A stretch of 16,495 bases of DNA, taken from an uncultured Ruminococcus sp. GTDB lineage: Bacteria > Bacillota > Clostridia > Oscillospirales > Acutalibacteraceae. Below, in pieces: positions 7,023 through 12,978 of this stretch. The notes under the pieces were generated by a model. The model worked only from the letters and a program-made list of their open reading frames with translations. It did no database searches and was not told the DNA's origin. The stretch spans positions 1 to 16,495 of the forward strand of contig CACYDK010000143.1 in NCBI GenBank assembly GCA_902773155.1. Direction: 5' to 3'. How positions within the stretch are numbered: the stretch's first letter is position 1; each line of letters opens with the position of its first letter. Position numbers and translations under genes: made by a program.

Positions 7023-7050
7023 CCGGCCGCCGGGCGGGCCCGGTCGGCGG
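7023..7050 (-). promoter_or_regulatory. Very GC-rich hairpin in the leader of the cyclophilin-galE operon
   Basis: CCGGGC/GCCCGG (7030-7035/7038-7043) is a perfect 6-bp stem on a 2-nt loop. An alternative outer pairing joins CCGCC (7027-7031) to GGCGG (7046-7050). The stretch is nearly all G and C, unlike the AT-rich DNA around it. It falls within the predicted ~85-nt leader. No known riboswitch consensus is recognised. Confidence 0.45.
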
Positions 7051-7079
7051 AGACGGCGTTCTGCCGCTGTATCAGTGAT

Positions 7080-7108
7080 ATTTTATAATATTTTATAGAA
7101 GAAATCAA
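7080..7108 (-). promoter_or_regulatory. Promoter of the cyclophilin-galE operon
   Basis: On the minus strand TTGATT (7108-7103) and TAAAAT (7085-7080) are 17 bp apart. Its -35 box lies back to back with that of the divergent regulator gene, separated by one base. Confidence 0.55.
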
Positions 7109-7109
7109 G

Positions 7110-7138
7110 TTGTATTTTACCGAAAAGTATGGTATATT
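7110..7138 (+). promoter_or_regulatory. Promoter of the DtxR/MntR-family gene
   Basis: TTGTAT (7110-7115) and TATATT (7133-7138) are 17 bp apart, and TGG directly before the -10 makes it an extended -10. Predicted start about 7145, leaving a short leader with AAGGAGG at 7154-7160. Confidence 0.65.
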
Positions 7139-7168
7139 ATTTCTATCACTTTTAAGGAGGCCGATGAA

Positions 7169-7543
7169 GTGACGATTAAGCAATCCGCCGAGGATTATCT
7201 CGAGGCGATACTTGTTGTGGGAACGACCAAGGAGCACGTTCGCTCCATAGATATTGTAAAGAAACTGAACCTGTCGAAGCCGAGCGTGAGCGTAGCTATG
7301 AAAAAGCTCCGTCAAAACGGCTACATAAATATGGATTCCGAGGGCTTTATTACCCTGACGGACACCGGGCGCGAGATAGCCGAAAAAATCTATGACCGCC
7401 ACAAATTCATCTCAAAATGGCTCGAGGAGATGGGAGTTTCAAAGGAAGTCGCGCTTGCCGACGCATGCCGGATCGAGCACGTGCTCTCCGACGAGACCTT
7501 CAACGCTATCAAGTCGAACTATCAGGTGACAGATAAAGAGTAA
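7169..7543 (+). CDS. DtxR/MntR-family metal-dependent transcriptional regulator
   Basis: A 124-residue metalloregulator with an N-terminal winged helix (residues ~8-65; recognition helix around KPSVSVAMKKLRQNGY) and a dimerisation / metal-binding helical part (~67-120). It lacks the C-terminal SH3-like domain of DtxR, as MntR does. Candidate metal ligands by alignment from memory are Asp9, Glu12, His78, Cys100, Glu103 and His104. The DACRIEHVLSDE stretch matches the DtxR/IdeR primary site with Cys, while Asp9 is MntR-like. The start is GTG 7169: AAGGAGG lies 8 nt upstream, and the nearer ATG at 7164 runs into TGA after two codons. It probably represses metal uptake genes when Fe or Mn is plentiful. 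It is divergent from the cyclophilin operon, and no transporter is adjacent. Confidence 0.88.
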   Translation: MTIKQSAEDYLEAILVVGTTKEHVRSIDIVKKLNLSKPSVSVAMKKLRQNGYINMDSEGFITLTDTGREIAEKIYDRHKFISKWLEEMGVSKEVALADACRIEHVLSDETFNAIKSNYQVTDKE

Positions 7544-7583
7544 AAGGTCGATCCTTACCCATATTAACTCTCAGCTATCAACA

Positions 7584-7648
7584 TTCGGGAGATTTTTGTA
7601 TCAATTGCACAAAATGTATTTGCGATCTTTGTTGACATTGCTCCCGAA
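7584..7648. promoter_or_regulatory. 8-bp inverted repeat around the -35 of the beta-helix gene
   Basis: TTCGGGAG (7584-7591) and its exact reverse complement CTCCCGAA (7641-7648) are 49 bp apart. The right arm lies in the promoter spacer between -35 and -10. It could be a pair of operator half-sites or chance. Confidence 0.35.
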
Positions 7649-7662
7649 AAATGTGATATAAT
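7632..7662 (+). promoter_or_regulatory. Promoter of the beta-helix protein gene
   Basis: A perfect TTGACA (7632-7637) and a perfect TATAAT (7657-7662) with TGA directly before it (extended -10). The spacer is 19 bp, two longer than optimal, which the extended -10 may offset. The predicted leader is about 65 nt. Confidence 0.7.
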
Positions 7663-7733
7663 ATTGTTGGAAGTATAACCACTGTTAACCGTACGGAGAA
7701 ACAGCTTTCAGATATTATAGAGAGGTGAGAGAT

Positions 7734-9188
7734 ATGAAAAAACTATTATCCGCTTTTATAGCTTTCGCTGTTTTACTTACCTCGGGCATTTCCTGCGCCT
7801 ACGCCGAAGGGGTTGATATTCCTACCGACGGCGACGCTCTTCAGCAGTTTTTAAACGGTCTTGACGACGATGATTATGACGGAAACGACGATGTCGACGA
7901 CGACAACGCGGAAGAAGAAGACGACGATACCGAGGAGGAAGGCGAGGACTATGAGGACAACGACAGCAGTTCCGTCTACGCGTCCTACAACGACGGCCGT
8001 CTGATCGGAACGGTTCAGGACGACGGCAGCATTCTCTTTGTTACTCAGGAGGACGCTCACGCCAACGCGAATGCCCTTAAGGATCTCCTCGACAGCGATG
8101 AGGAAAAAACAATCGTGCTCCCCAAGGAGCGCATCGAAATCGACCAGACCCTGGTTGTTTGCAGCAACACGACGATAATAGCCGAGGGCGCGACGATTTA
8201 CGAGACAGAGGACAAGGCGATTCTTCTGCACGAGTGCGACGATGTTGACTACAACTCCATAAACGACGTTACTATCCGCGGAGGCAAATGGCTTGTCGAC
8301 AAAATCGAAAAAAGGCAGAAGTACGTCAACACATCCATCCGCTTTATGCACGGCTCCAACATCACGATCGACGGAGTTACCGTGAACACAAATTACAACA
8401 GCCACGCGCTCGAGCTCATCGCGTGCGAGGACGTCGTCGTTAAAAACAGCAAATTCCTCGCGATCGGCAAAACCACAAAGAAATCCAACGAGGAAGCGGT
8501 TCAGATCGACATAGCCACCCCCGCAACCGCGCCTTACGCCGCAAAGTTCGGCGCCGAGTTCGTCAAGGGGCAGACCTGCCGCAATATCACGGTCAAAAAC
8601 TGCGAGATACGCGGCTCCAGAGGAATCAGCACCAACAAATGCGACGTTGACGAAAAAGGCAAGTACACAAATAAGTACCTCAACAAATTCCACGAGAACA
8701 TCACTATCGAAGGTTGTAAAATCAAAGGTATGACCTCCGAGGCTATGGCTCTTCACAACGCGCTCAACGTTACCGTTAGCAAGTGCGAGGTGAGTTCGAT
8801 GGACAAGAGATACGGCGAGACCTACTCGATCGGCATAAACATCGCGTCCTTCGGAAATCACAGCAAAAAGGGTCAGTCCAAAATCAAAGTTACAGGAAAC
8901 AAGGTAACAGCCGGACGCCAGGGGATCTATATCGGTTCCTACACCGACGACAAGAGATTCGGCTCCGCGATAATCAACAAAAACAATGTCACTACAAAAT
9001 TTAAGCACACTAAGGCTCAATTAAAGCGCAAGAAGCATCCCGATTTCTGCGCGATCTATGCCGCGGATACCGGTAAGGTCGAGATCAGAAGGAATACAAC
9101 AAAGACCAAGCAGGGCAAGAAGAACGCGATCTATACCAAGAACTGCGGAAAAGTTATCAAGAAAAACAACAAGGCAAAAAAAGGATAA
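7734..9188 (+). CDS. Secreted right-handed parallel beta-helix protein with acidic N-terminal segment
   Basis: A 484-residue exported protein. Residues 1-24 are a signal peptide (cleavage after CAYA). Residues ~44-78 are almost only Asp and Glu. From ~95 to 470 the sequence is built of irregular beta-helix rungs rich in patterns such as NITIDGVTV, NITVKNCEI, NITIEGCKI and NVTVSKCEV, typical of pectate-lyase / polygalacturonase-like solenoids. The last ~60 residues are Lys-rich, ending in KKNNKAKKG. I see no catalytic motif that fixes an enzyme activity, dockerin or sorting signal, so substrate and role are open: polysaccharide lyase or hydrolase, or adhesin. The ATG at 7734 is preferred over GTG 7725, because GAGGTGA (7722-7728) is its ribosome site. 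It is a single-gene unit with its own promoter and terminator. Confidence 0.82.
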   Translation: MKKLLSAFIAFAVLLTSGISCAYAEGVDIPTDGDALQQFLNGLDDDDYDGNDDVDDDNAEEEDDDTEEEGEDYEDNDSSSVYASYNDGRLIGTVQDDGSILFVTQEDAHANANALKDLLDSDEEKTIVLPKERIEIDQTLVVCSNTTIIAEGATIYETEDKAILLHECDDVDYNSINDVTIRGGKWLVDKIEKRQKYVNTSIRFMHGSNITIDGVTVNTNYNSHALELIACEDVVVKNSKFLAIGKTTKKSNEEAVQIDIATPATAPYAAKFGAEFVKGQTCRNITVKNCEIRGSRGISTNKCDVDEKGKYTNKYLNKFHENITIEGCKIKGMTSEAMALHNALNVTVSKCEVSSMDKRYGETYSIGINIASFGNHSKKGQSKIKVTGNKVTAGRQGIYIGSYTDDKRFGSAIINKNNVTTKFKHTKAQLKRKKHPDFCAIYAADTGKVEIRRNTTKTKQGKKNAIYTKNCGKVIKKNNKAKKG

Positions 9189-9221
9189 TCAAGACAACCG
9201 ATAATTGATAATTAACAGCTT

Positions 9222-9273
9222 CGGTCGGGCAGAAGGGCTCAGTATAAAAGAGCCTCATCTGCCCGACCGTTTT
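9222..9273 (+). terminator. Strong rho-independent terminator of the beta-helix gene
   Basis: A perfect 12-bp stem (9222-9233 with 9258-9269, CGGTCGGGCAGA/TCTGCCCGACCG) holds an inner GGCTC/GAGCC stem and is followed by TTTT at 9270-9273. Confidence 0.9.
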
Positions 9274-9283
9274 CTGTTGGCTT

Positions 9284-9341
9284 AAAAAGATCCGGCCTAC
9301 AGACAAAGCTTTTGCGCAGAGAGCCTGTCCGTAGGCCGGAT
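9284..9341 (-). terminator. Long hairpin terminator downstream of the anti-sigma candidate gene
   Basis: Arms 9290-9305 and 9326-9341 pair over 15 of 16 positions (ATCCGGCCTAC/GTAGGCCGGAT plus GACA/TGTC) around a 20-nt loop. On the minus strand TTTTT (9288-9284) follows the stem almost directly. It lies 80 nt past the stop at 9422. On the plus strand it would be a second hairpin after the beta-helix terminator. Confidence 0.75.
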
Positions 9342-9403
9342 TATCATATTTTAAACAACTATTATCGACCTTTAAACAACGTGTTTACAAGGAGGATGTT
9401 TAG

Positions 9404-9493
9404 TTGACAACAGCGCGACCCTTATTCCTTATCCTCCGCGTCGGGAGCTGTCTGCTCCTCTGTCGGCACGGGGTCGGTTTCGTCAGGCTCTGA
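9404..9493 (+). CDS. Possible 29-aa small ORF behind a perfect ribosome binding site (weak)
   Basis: AAGGAGG (9389-9395) is followed 8 nt later by a TTG codon that opens 29 codons to TGA at 9491-9493. The product would begin with TTARPLFLILRV and contain a short hydrophobic stretch. It overlaps the 3' end of the convergent anti-sigma candidate gene. No promoter is clear, though a direct repeat TTTAAACAAC occurs at 9350-9359 and 9371-9380. ATG at 9396 in another frame stops after three codons. This may be a leader remnant of a lost gene rather than a working gene. Confidence 0.15.
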   Translation: MTTARPLFLILRVGSCLLLCRHGVGFVRL

Positions 9494-10561
9494 GGGCGAT
9501 TCGGTTTCGTCGGCCTCCTCGTCCTCAGGGCTTTCGTCATCGTCGGATACCGTTTCGGTTTCCTCGGGGTCGGAATAGGGTATCGCGACTCCCTTTTGTA
9601 TCGCGGCGTCAATAAGCTCGAGCGCCTTGTCGGTTTCGGTTACGATCCCCCGCTCCTCGGCGGAGTCGAGAGCGATTATCGAATGATCCGAAATATAGTA
9701 GAGTCCGTAAGTCTTTACGGGCTTATCGTCCTCGGCAAAGGAGTAACCCTTGAGCTCCATAACTCCGGACGCGGTGGGGTTATCGCAGCGGAAGAAGAGC
9801 TCGCCGTCGGCGATCTCGCCGAGGCTTGCCAGAGCAAAGGAATCGCGCTCAAAAAACGCGCGGAAGGCTTCCTCGTCGGGGTCGCATTCGTTGATTTCAA
9901 TTTCGATATCGCTTTTTCTTACGAGCTCGGCAACTGCTTCTAAATCCATAAGCTCGCCGTCCGTATAGGCTTCGTCGAGCGTGTATACGCCTGCGTCGTT
10001 CACGGCGTAAAGTCCGAGTCCGTAGGGGGTGCGCTGAGTTTCACAGCTGAAGGCGTAGCCGCCGATAACGTACACGCAGTCGTAGGCGTAGTCGAGGTTG
10101 TTTCCGGCGTAGCAGATTTTGTAGCCGTCGACCTCGCCGAGATTTTCGAACGAGGTTACGGTAAAGTCGCTGTCCTCAAAGGCGTTTTCAAGGTATTCCC
10201 GCTTCTCGCGTGAGTTAAGGGCATTTACGCCGGAGCCGGAACCGTTGTCGCCGTCTTTAAGGTCGCTGTTATTTTTATCTGCGTTTTTATCGCCGGAGAT
10301 TACGGCCGCCTTGGTGACCTCTGTGGCCGTAACGGCGGGCTCCTTCGGGAAGAATACTCCTCCGGGATTTGCGAACACAACTGCCATCGCAAGTGAAAGA
10401 GCGCCTAAGGTCGCGGCTATCGCGATGAATTTCGTGCTTTTTATTCCTATTTTCTTTACCTTGCCGTCAGCCGGGGTCTGGTTTATGCACGCTTCTCTGA
10501 TTTTTTCAAGATCGGGGAGCTGTCTGTCTGCCACCAGCTTAAATAAATCTTTTTCTTTCAC
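9422..10561 (-). CDS. Putative membrane-bound anti-sigma factor with duplicated external domain
   Basis: A 379-residue single-pass membrane protein encoded directly after an ECF-like sigma gene. Residues 1-43 are a basic cytoplasmic part that could hold the sigma factor, 45-64 a membrane helix, and 65-120 a linker. Two tandem copies of a ~95-residue domain follow (about 122-217 and 231-323). They share the order DSDF/DSF, LGEVDG/LGEIADG, GYAFS/GYSFAED, YGLGLY/YGLYY, LDEA/LDSA and a closing helix. A ~50-residue Asp/Glu/Pro-rich tail ends the protein. The start is GTG 10561, overlapping the sigma stop as GTGA, so the two are translationally coupled; no other Met precedes the helix. Function as anti-sigma is inferred from position and topology. 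No zinc HxxxCxxC anti-sigma motif is present and I do not recognise the repeat. Confidence 0.68.
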   Translation of the reverse strand: MKEKDLFKLVADRQLPDLEKIREACINQTPADGKVKKIGIKSTKFIAIAATLGALSLAMAVVFANPGGVFFPKEPAVTATEVTKAAVISGDKNADKNNSDLKDGDNGSGSGVNALNSREKREYLENAFEDSDFTVTSFENLGEVDGYKICYAGNNLDYAYDCVYVIGGYAFSCETQRTPYGLGLYAVNDAGVYTLDEAYTDGELMDLEAVAELVRKSDIEIEINECDPDEEAFRAFFERDSFALASLGEIADGELFFRCDNPTASGVMELKGYSFAEDDKPVKTYGLYYISDHSIIALDSAEERGIVTETDKALELIDAAIQKGVAIPYSDPEETETVSDDDESPEDEEADETESPSEPDETDPVPTEEQTAPDAEDKE

Positions 10562-11118
10562 TTTACCTCACCCTTTCTCTCGTAAAATGAGCGTATTTCT
10601 TTGATAGTTCGGTACAGCTTGTTCTTGACGGAGGATTCGCTTATTTCCATAAGCGACGCGATTTCCGCGATACTCATATCGAGCGAGAACCTCAGGAAGA
10701 ATATCCTCCTGATATCCTGGGGCTTCTTTGAAACGAAGCGCTCGATCTCGTCTACGAGCTCATTTGTACAAAGCTGATCCTCGAGGGTTCTGTCCTCGAG
10801 CTCCTCGTCGAAAATGCTTTTGTCATCCTCGTTCACTATTACCGAGAGCGAAAGGTCTGATTTTGACTTTTCAAGTGCGGTATAGTGGCGATAGATCTTG
10901 TTCTTCGCAATATTAATGACAAACGCCTCATCGTTTTCGACGAAATCCGCGCCCTTGCTGAGCATAGTCCGGTAGAGCTCCATATAGGTCTCCTGGAGAA
11001 TATCGCTTATATCCTCCATATTGCCGCATTTAGCCGCAATATAGGATAAAACGTTCTTGTTTGTTGAGTCGTAGATTTCGTTGAAGCGAGACGTGATGGA
11101 ATTGTCGACAGATTTCAT
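10558..11118 (-). CDS. ECF-like RNA polymerase sigma factor
   Basis: A 186-residue sigma-70 family protein of the extracytoplasmic-function type. Region 2 is about residues 12-80 (core binding in NMEDISDILQETYMELY and DEAFVINIAKNKIYRHY). An acidic linker follows (~85-118). Region 4 is about 120-180 with a helix-turn-helix MSIAEIASLMEISESSVKNKLYRT that reads the -35 box. Regions 1 and 3 are absent, as expected. The chosen start is ATG 11118, with GAGGAG at 11129-11134. A GTG at 11136 in frame has no ribosome site, since that signal lies downstream of it. It is the first gene of an operon with the membrane protein at 9422. A TGAAAC/CGAC promoter-like pair upstream suggests self-regulation. The target genes are unknown. 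Confidence 0.88.
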   Translation of the reverse strand: MKSVDNSITSRFNEIYDSTNKNVLSYIAAKCGNMEDISDILQETYMELYRTMLSKGADFVENDEAFVINIAKNKIYRHYTALEKSKSDLSLSVIVNEDDKSIFDEELEDRTLEDQLCTNELVDEIERFVSKKPQDIRRIFFLRFSLDMSIAEIASLMEISESSVKNKLYRTIKEIRSFYERKGEVK

Positions 11119-11145
11119 CCTTATTTCGCTCCTCACTAAAGTAGT

Positions 11146-11170
11146 GTCGCAAAAACCCGAAAAAGTTTCA
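11146..11170 (-). promoter_or_regulatory. Candidate ECF-type autoregulatory promoter
   Basis: On the minus strand TGAAAC (11170-11165) and CGAC (11149-11146) are 15 bp apart. This resembles the sigma-W/X/M promoters of Bacillus (TGAAAC or TGTAAC, 16-17 bp, CGTA/CGTC/CGAC), one base short. It points at the sigma gene, with a predicted leader near 20 nt. It overlaps the hairpin at 11151-11177. Confidence 0.4.
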
Positions 11171-11177
11171 GGTTTTT
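11151..11177 (-). terminator. Bidirectional-looking hairpin between the glycosylase and sigma genes
   Basis: On the minus strand CCTGAAA and TTTCGGG pair (one G-T) on a CTT loop, preceded by AAAAA and followed by TTTTT, the shape of an intrinsic terminator. It would end the glycosylase transcript about 70 nt after its stop. The stem is short and AT-rich, so efficiency is uncertain. Confidence 0.5.
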
Positions 11178-11248
11178 CAAAATATTTTTATATTTATAAA
11201 AACTTACAGTTATTCGATGATACAAACTAATATTTTGTACAATTTAAC

Positions 11249-12082
11249 CTACCGATCGAACAACTCGGGGTGCATCCGGCTGTAATGGAAGATATACTGC
11301 TGCGCGATCCCGGCGTAGCGGCCGAACGAATCCGCGCTCATCCCGGGGAAAAGCCTATCGAGCGCGCGCCTCATCCAGACGTCGACCGGGAAGGCCTCGA
11401 TCCTGTGAAGCCCGAAAAGCAGAGTGCAGTCGGCTACCTTAACGCCGACGCCCTTGATCTTCATCAGCTCGGCACGCGCCTCGTCATAGCCGAGGGTTCT
11501 GCAGGCCTCAAGGTCGACCTCGCCCGAGCTCACGCGGCGCGCGGCGTCTATAATGTACTTGCCGCGAAATCCCGCGCGGATCGGCGCCAGGTCGTCCGGC
11601 TCGAGGGGCGCCAGCTTTTCGGCCTCGGGAAAGGCGAAGCTTCCGCCGATATCCTCGCCGAAGCTCTCGCACAGCCGCTTGACGATCCCCTTGATGCGCT
11701 TGATGTTGTTGTTCTGCGAGATTATAAAGGAGCACAGAGCCTCCCACGGCTCCTGTCTTAATATCCTTATCCCCGGCGCGTAGGCGGAGGCCTCGCGCAG
11801 AACGGGATGAAGAGCGCTTATCTGCTCTCTTACGGCGGAGTAGTCGAGGCTGAGATCGAGGTAATCGCTCCAAATATTGTCAAAATCCGCAGCGGTTGCG
11901 CCGTCGATGTACAAAACGCCGTCCTCAAGCCTCATAACAACCTCTTTGCCGAAGGCGACCCCGCGATAACCCGAGCCCTCCGCCTCCCAGCGGAAGCTCT
12001 GGCCGCAGTCGAGAGTCTCGGCAAGGTTCAGATCCGTGATATTCTCAATTTTCACTCCGTTTTCGGTGGAAATACAGTTCAT
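11249..12082 (-). CDS. 8-oxoguanine DNA glycosylase / AP lyase, OGG1 type
   Basis: A 277-residue base-excision repair enzyme that removes 8-oxoguanine opposite C and nicks the abasic site. The N-terminal OGG domain (~1-105) includes the conserved LDCGQSFRW at 24-32. The HhH-GPD domain follows (~110-270). SQNNNIKRIKG is at 122-132. The helix-hairpin-helix KIKGVGVKVADC is at 208-219, with Lys215 in the position of the Schiff-base lysine (human Lys249). PVDVW at 232-236 gives Asp234 as the general acid/base. The length suits the clostridial OGG1 group rather than MutY or AlkA, which lack that lysine. ATG 12082 follows GAGG six nt upstream. It is a single gene sharing a compact divergent promoter with the DUF6062 gene. 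Confidence 0.92.
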   Translation of the reverse strand: MNCISTENGVKIENITDLNLAETLDCGQSFRWEAEGSGYRGVAFGKEVVMRLEDGVLYIDGATAADFDNIWSDYLDLSLDYSAVREQISALHPVLREASAYAPGIRILRQEPWEALCSFIISQNNNIKRIKGIVKRLCESFGEDIGGSFAFPEAEKLAPLEPDDLAPIRAGFRGKYIIDAARRVSSGEVDLEACRTLGYDEARAELMKIKGVGVKVADCTLLFGLHRIEAFPVDVWMRRALDRLFPGMSADSFGRYAGIAQQYIFHYSRMHPELFDR

Positions 12083-12112
12083 TTTGCACCTCGTGTTTTT
12101 TTACCACAAAAC

Positions 12113-12145
12113 AGTATACCATATTTCGACAGAATATGATATACT
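12113..12145. promoter_or_regulatory. Symmetric divergent promoter pair (glycosylase and DUF6062 genes)
   Basis: The 33-bp segment is a near-perfect inverted repeat: AGTATA-c-CATAT (12113-12124) against ATATG-a-TATACT (12134-12145), 11 of 12 pairs around TTCGACAGA. Each arm is an extended -10 box, TGG-TATACT on the minus strand and TGA-TATACT on the plus strand, pointing outwards. Neither side has a good -35. The plus start would be near 12152 and the minus start near 12106. Confidence 0.6.
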
Positions 12146-12178
12146 AATATTGTACTATTTTTTCTCAGGAGGCGGATT

Positions 12179-12874
12179 ATGAAAGAAAACATATGCACAA
12201 TTCCGATAAACGACCTGTTCAAGCCCAAGAACGGCTGTCCGATTTGCCGTATGGAGGAAATGCTCGAGGAAACCTACGTCGATTTCGTGGTCGGCGACGC
12301 GATGATGGAGCCGAATATCCGTATCGAGACGAACCGCAAGGGCTTTTGCCACAGACATTTCTCAAAAATGTTCAAGGCAGGACAAAAGCTTCCTAACGCT
12401 CTCATCATGGAGTCGCACCTCCAGCAGATCATCGACGAGCTTTTGCCGAAAAAAGCCGGCTCCAAGCCCGACAAAAAAGCCCTCGACAGGATCGATGAGC
12501 TCAGCCGCACCTGCTACGTCTGCGACAGGATCGAAAACGACATCCACCACCTTCTCGCGACGGTTTTTGCCGAATACCAGAAGAGCGCTGAATTCCGCGA
12601 GCTTTACCGCGATCAGCCCTTCGTCTGTCTTAACCACTACTCGCTCATAATGCGCGACGCTTCCGGAAAGCGCGGGGTCGGCTCCAAGTATATGGCCGAC
12701 TTCCACGAGGCGACCTACGGCCTCACCAAAAACTACCTGCTGTCTCTAAAGGAGGACACCTCCTACTTCTGCTCGATGTTCGATTACCGCAACCGCGGGG
12801 GCGATTTCGGCCGGAGCAAGGACGTAATCGAGCGGAATATCGAATATCTGACAAAGGAAAAACCCGTCGAATGA
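12179..12874 (+). CDS. DUF6062-like protein with four Cys/His knuckles
   Basis: A 231-residue soluble protein that I match from memory to the DUF6062 family of Bacillota; the function is unknown. It carries paired metal-ligand-like motifs: CPIC at 20-23 with CHRH at 57-60, then CYVC at 112-115 with CLNH at 150-153. These suggest two similar halves, each binding one metal. The C-terminal SMFDYRNRGGDF is characteristic, and a sequence of this kind closes the family. There is no signal peptide or membrane segment. ATG 12179 has AGGAGG (12167-12172) six nt upstream. It is divergent from the DNA glycosylase gene with a shared promoter region. No clear terminator follows before the pullulanase promoter at 12922. 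Confidence 0.8.
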   Translation: MKENICTIPINDLFKPKNGCPICRMEEMLEETYVDFVVGDAMMEPNIRIETNRKGFCHRHFSKMFKAGQKLPNALIMESHLQQIIDELLPKKAGSKPDKKALDRIDELSRTCYVCDRIENDIHHLLATVFAEYQKSAEFRELYRDQPFVCLNHYSLIMRDASGKRGVGSKYMADFHEATYGLTKNYLLSLKEDTSYFCSMFDYRNRGGDFGRSKDVIERNIEYLTKEKPVE

Positions 12875-12921
12875 CAAAAAGGACGGGCTGTTCGGCCGCC
12901 TGAATTAGTCGGTATTACCTA

Positions 12922-12950
12922 TAGACAACCACGGCAAAAAGTGTTAAAAT
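12922..12950 (+). promoter_or_regulatory. Promoter of the pullulanase gene
   Basis: TAGACA (12922-12927) and TAAAAT (12945-12950) are 17 bp apart, with TGT directly before the -10 (extended -10). A short leader with AAGGAGG (12965-12971) leads to ATG 12979. No catabolite-repression (cre) box was recognised. Confidence 0.65.
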
Positions 12951-12978
12951 GTATCGTGAAAATTAAGGAGGTTTTGAA

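Noticed and set aside
7669..7733. Riboswitch in the beta-helix gene leader
   Set aside because: The 65-nt leader has a small CCGTACGG palindrome but no recognisable riboswitch core, and is short for one.
7851..9020. 389-codon open frame antisense to the beta-helix gene
   Set aside because: It is the mirror of a gene with signal peptide, promoter, ribosome site and terminator. Its protein is Val/Phe/Asp-rich with no recognisable domain.
11508..11873. Arg-rich open frame overlapping the DNA glycosylase in another frame
   Set aside because: It overlaps conserved OGG1 coding sequence. The composition (Arg, Gly, Ala, Pro) is typical of a shifted GC-rich frame.
12928..12978. Catabolite-repression (cre) box at the pullulanase promoter
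   Set aside because: The best segment around ATGTATCGTGAAAAT breaks the central CG alignment of the cre consensus, so I do not claim it.
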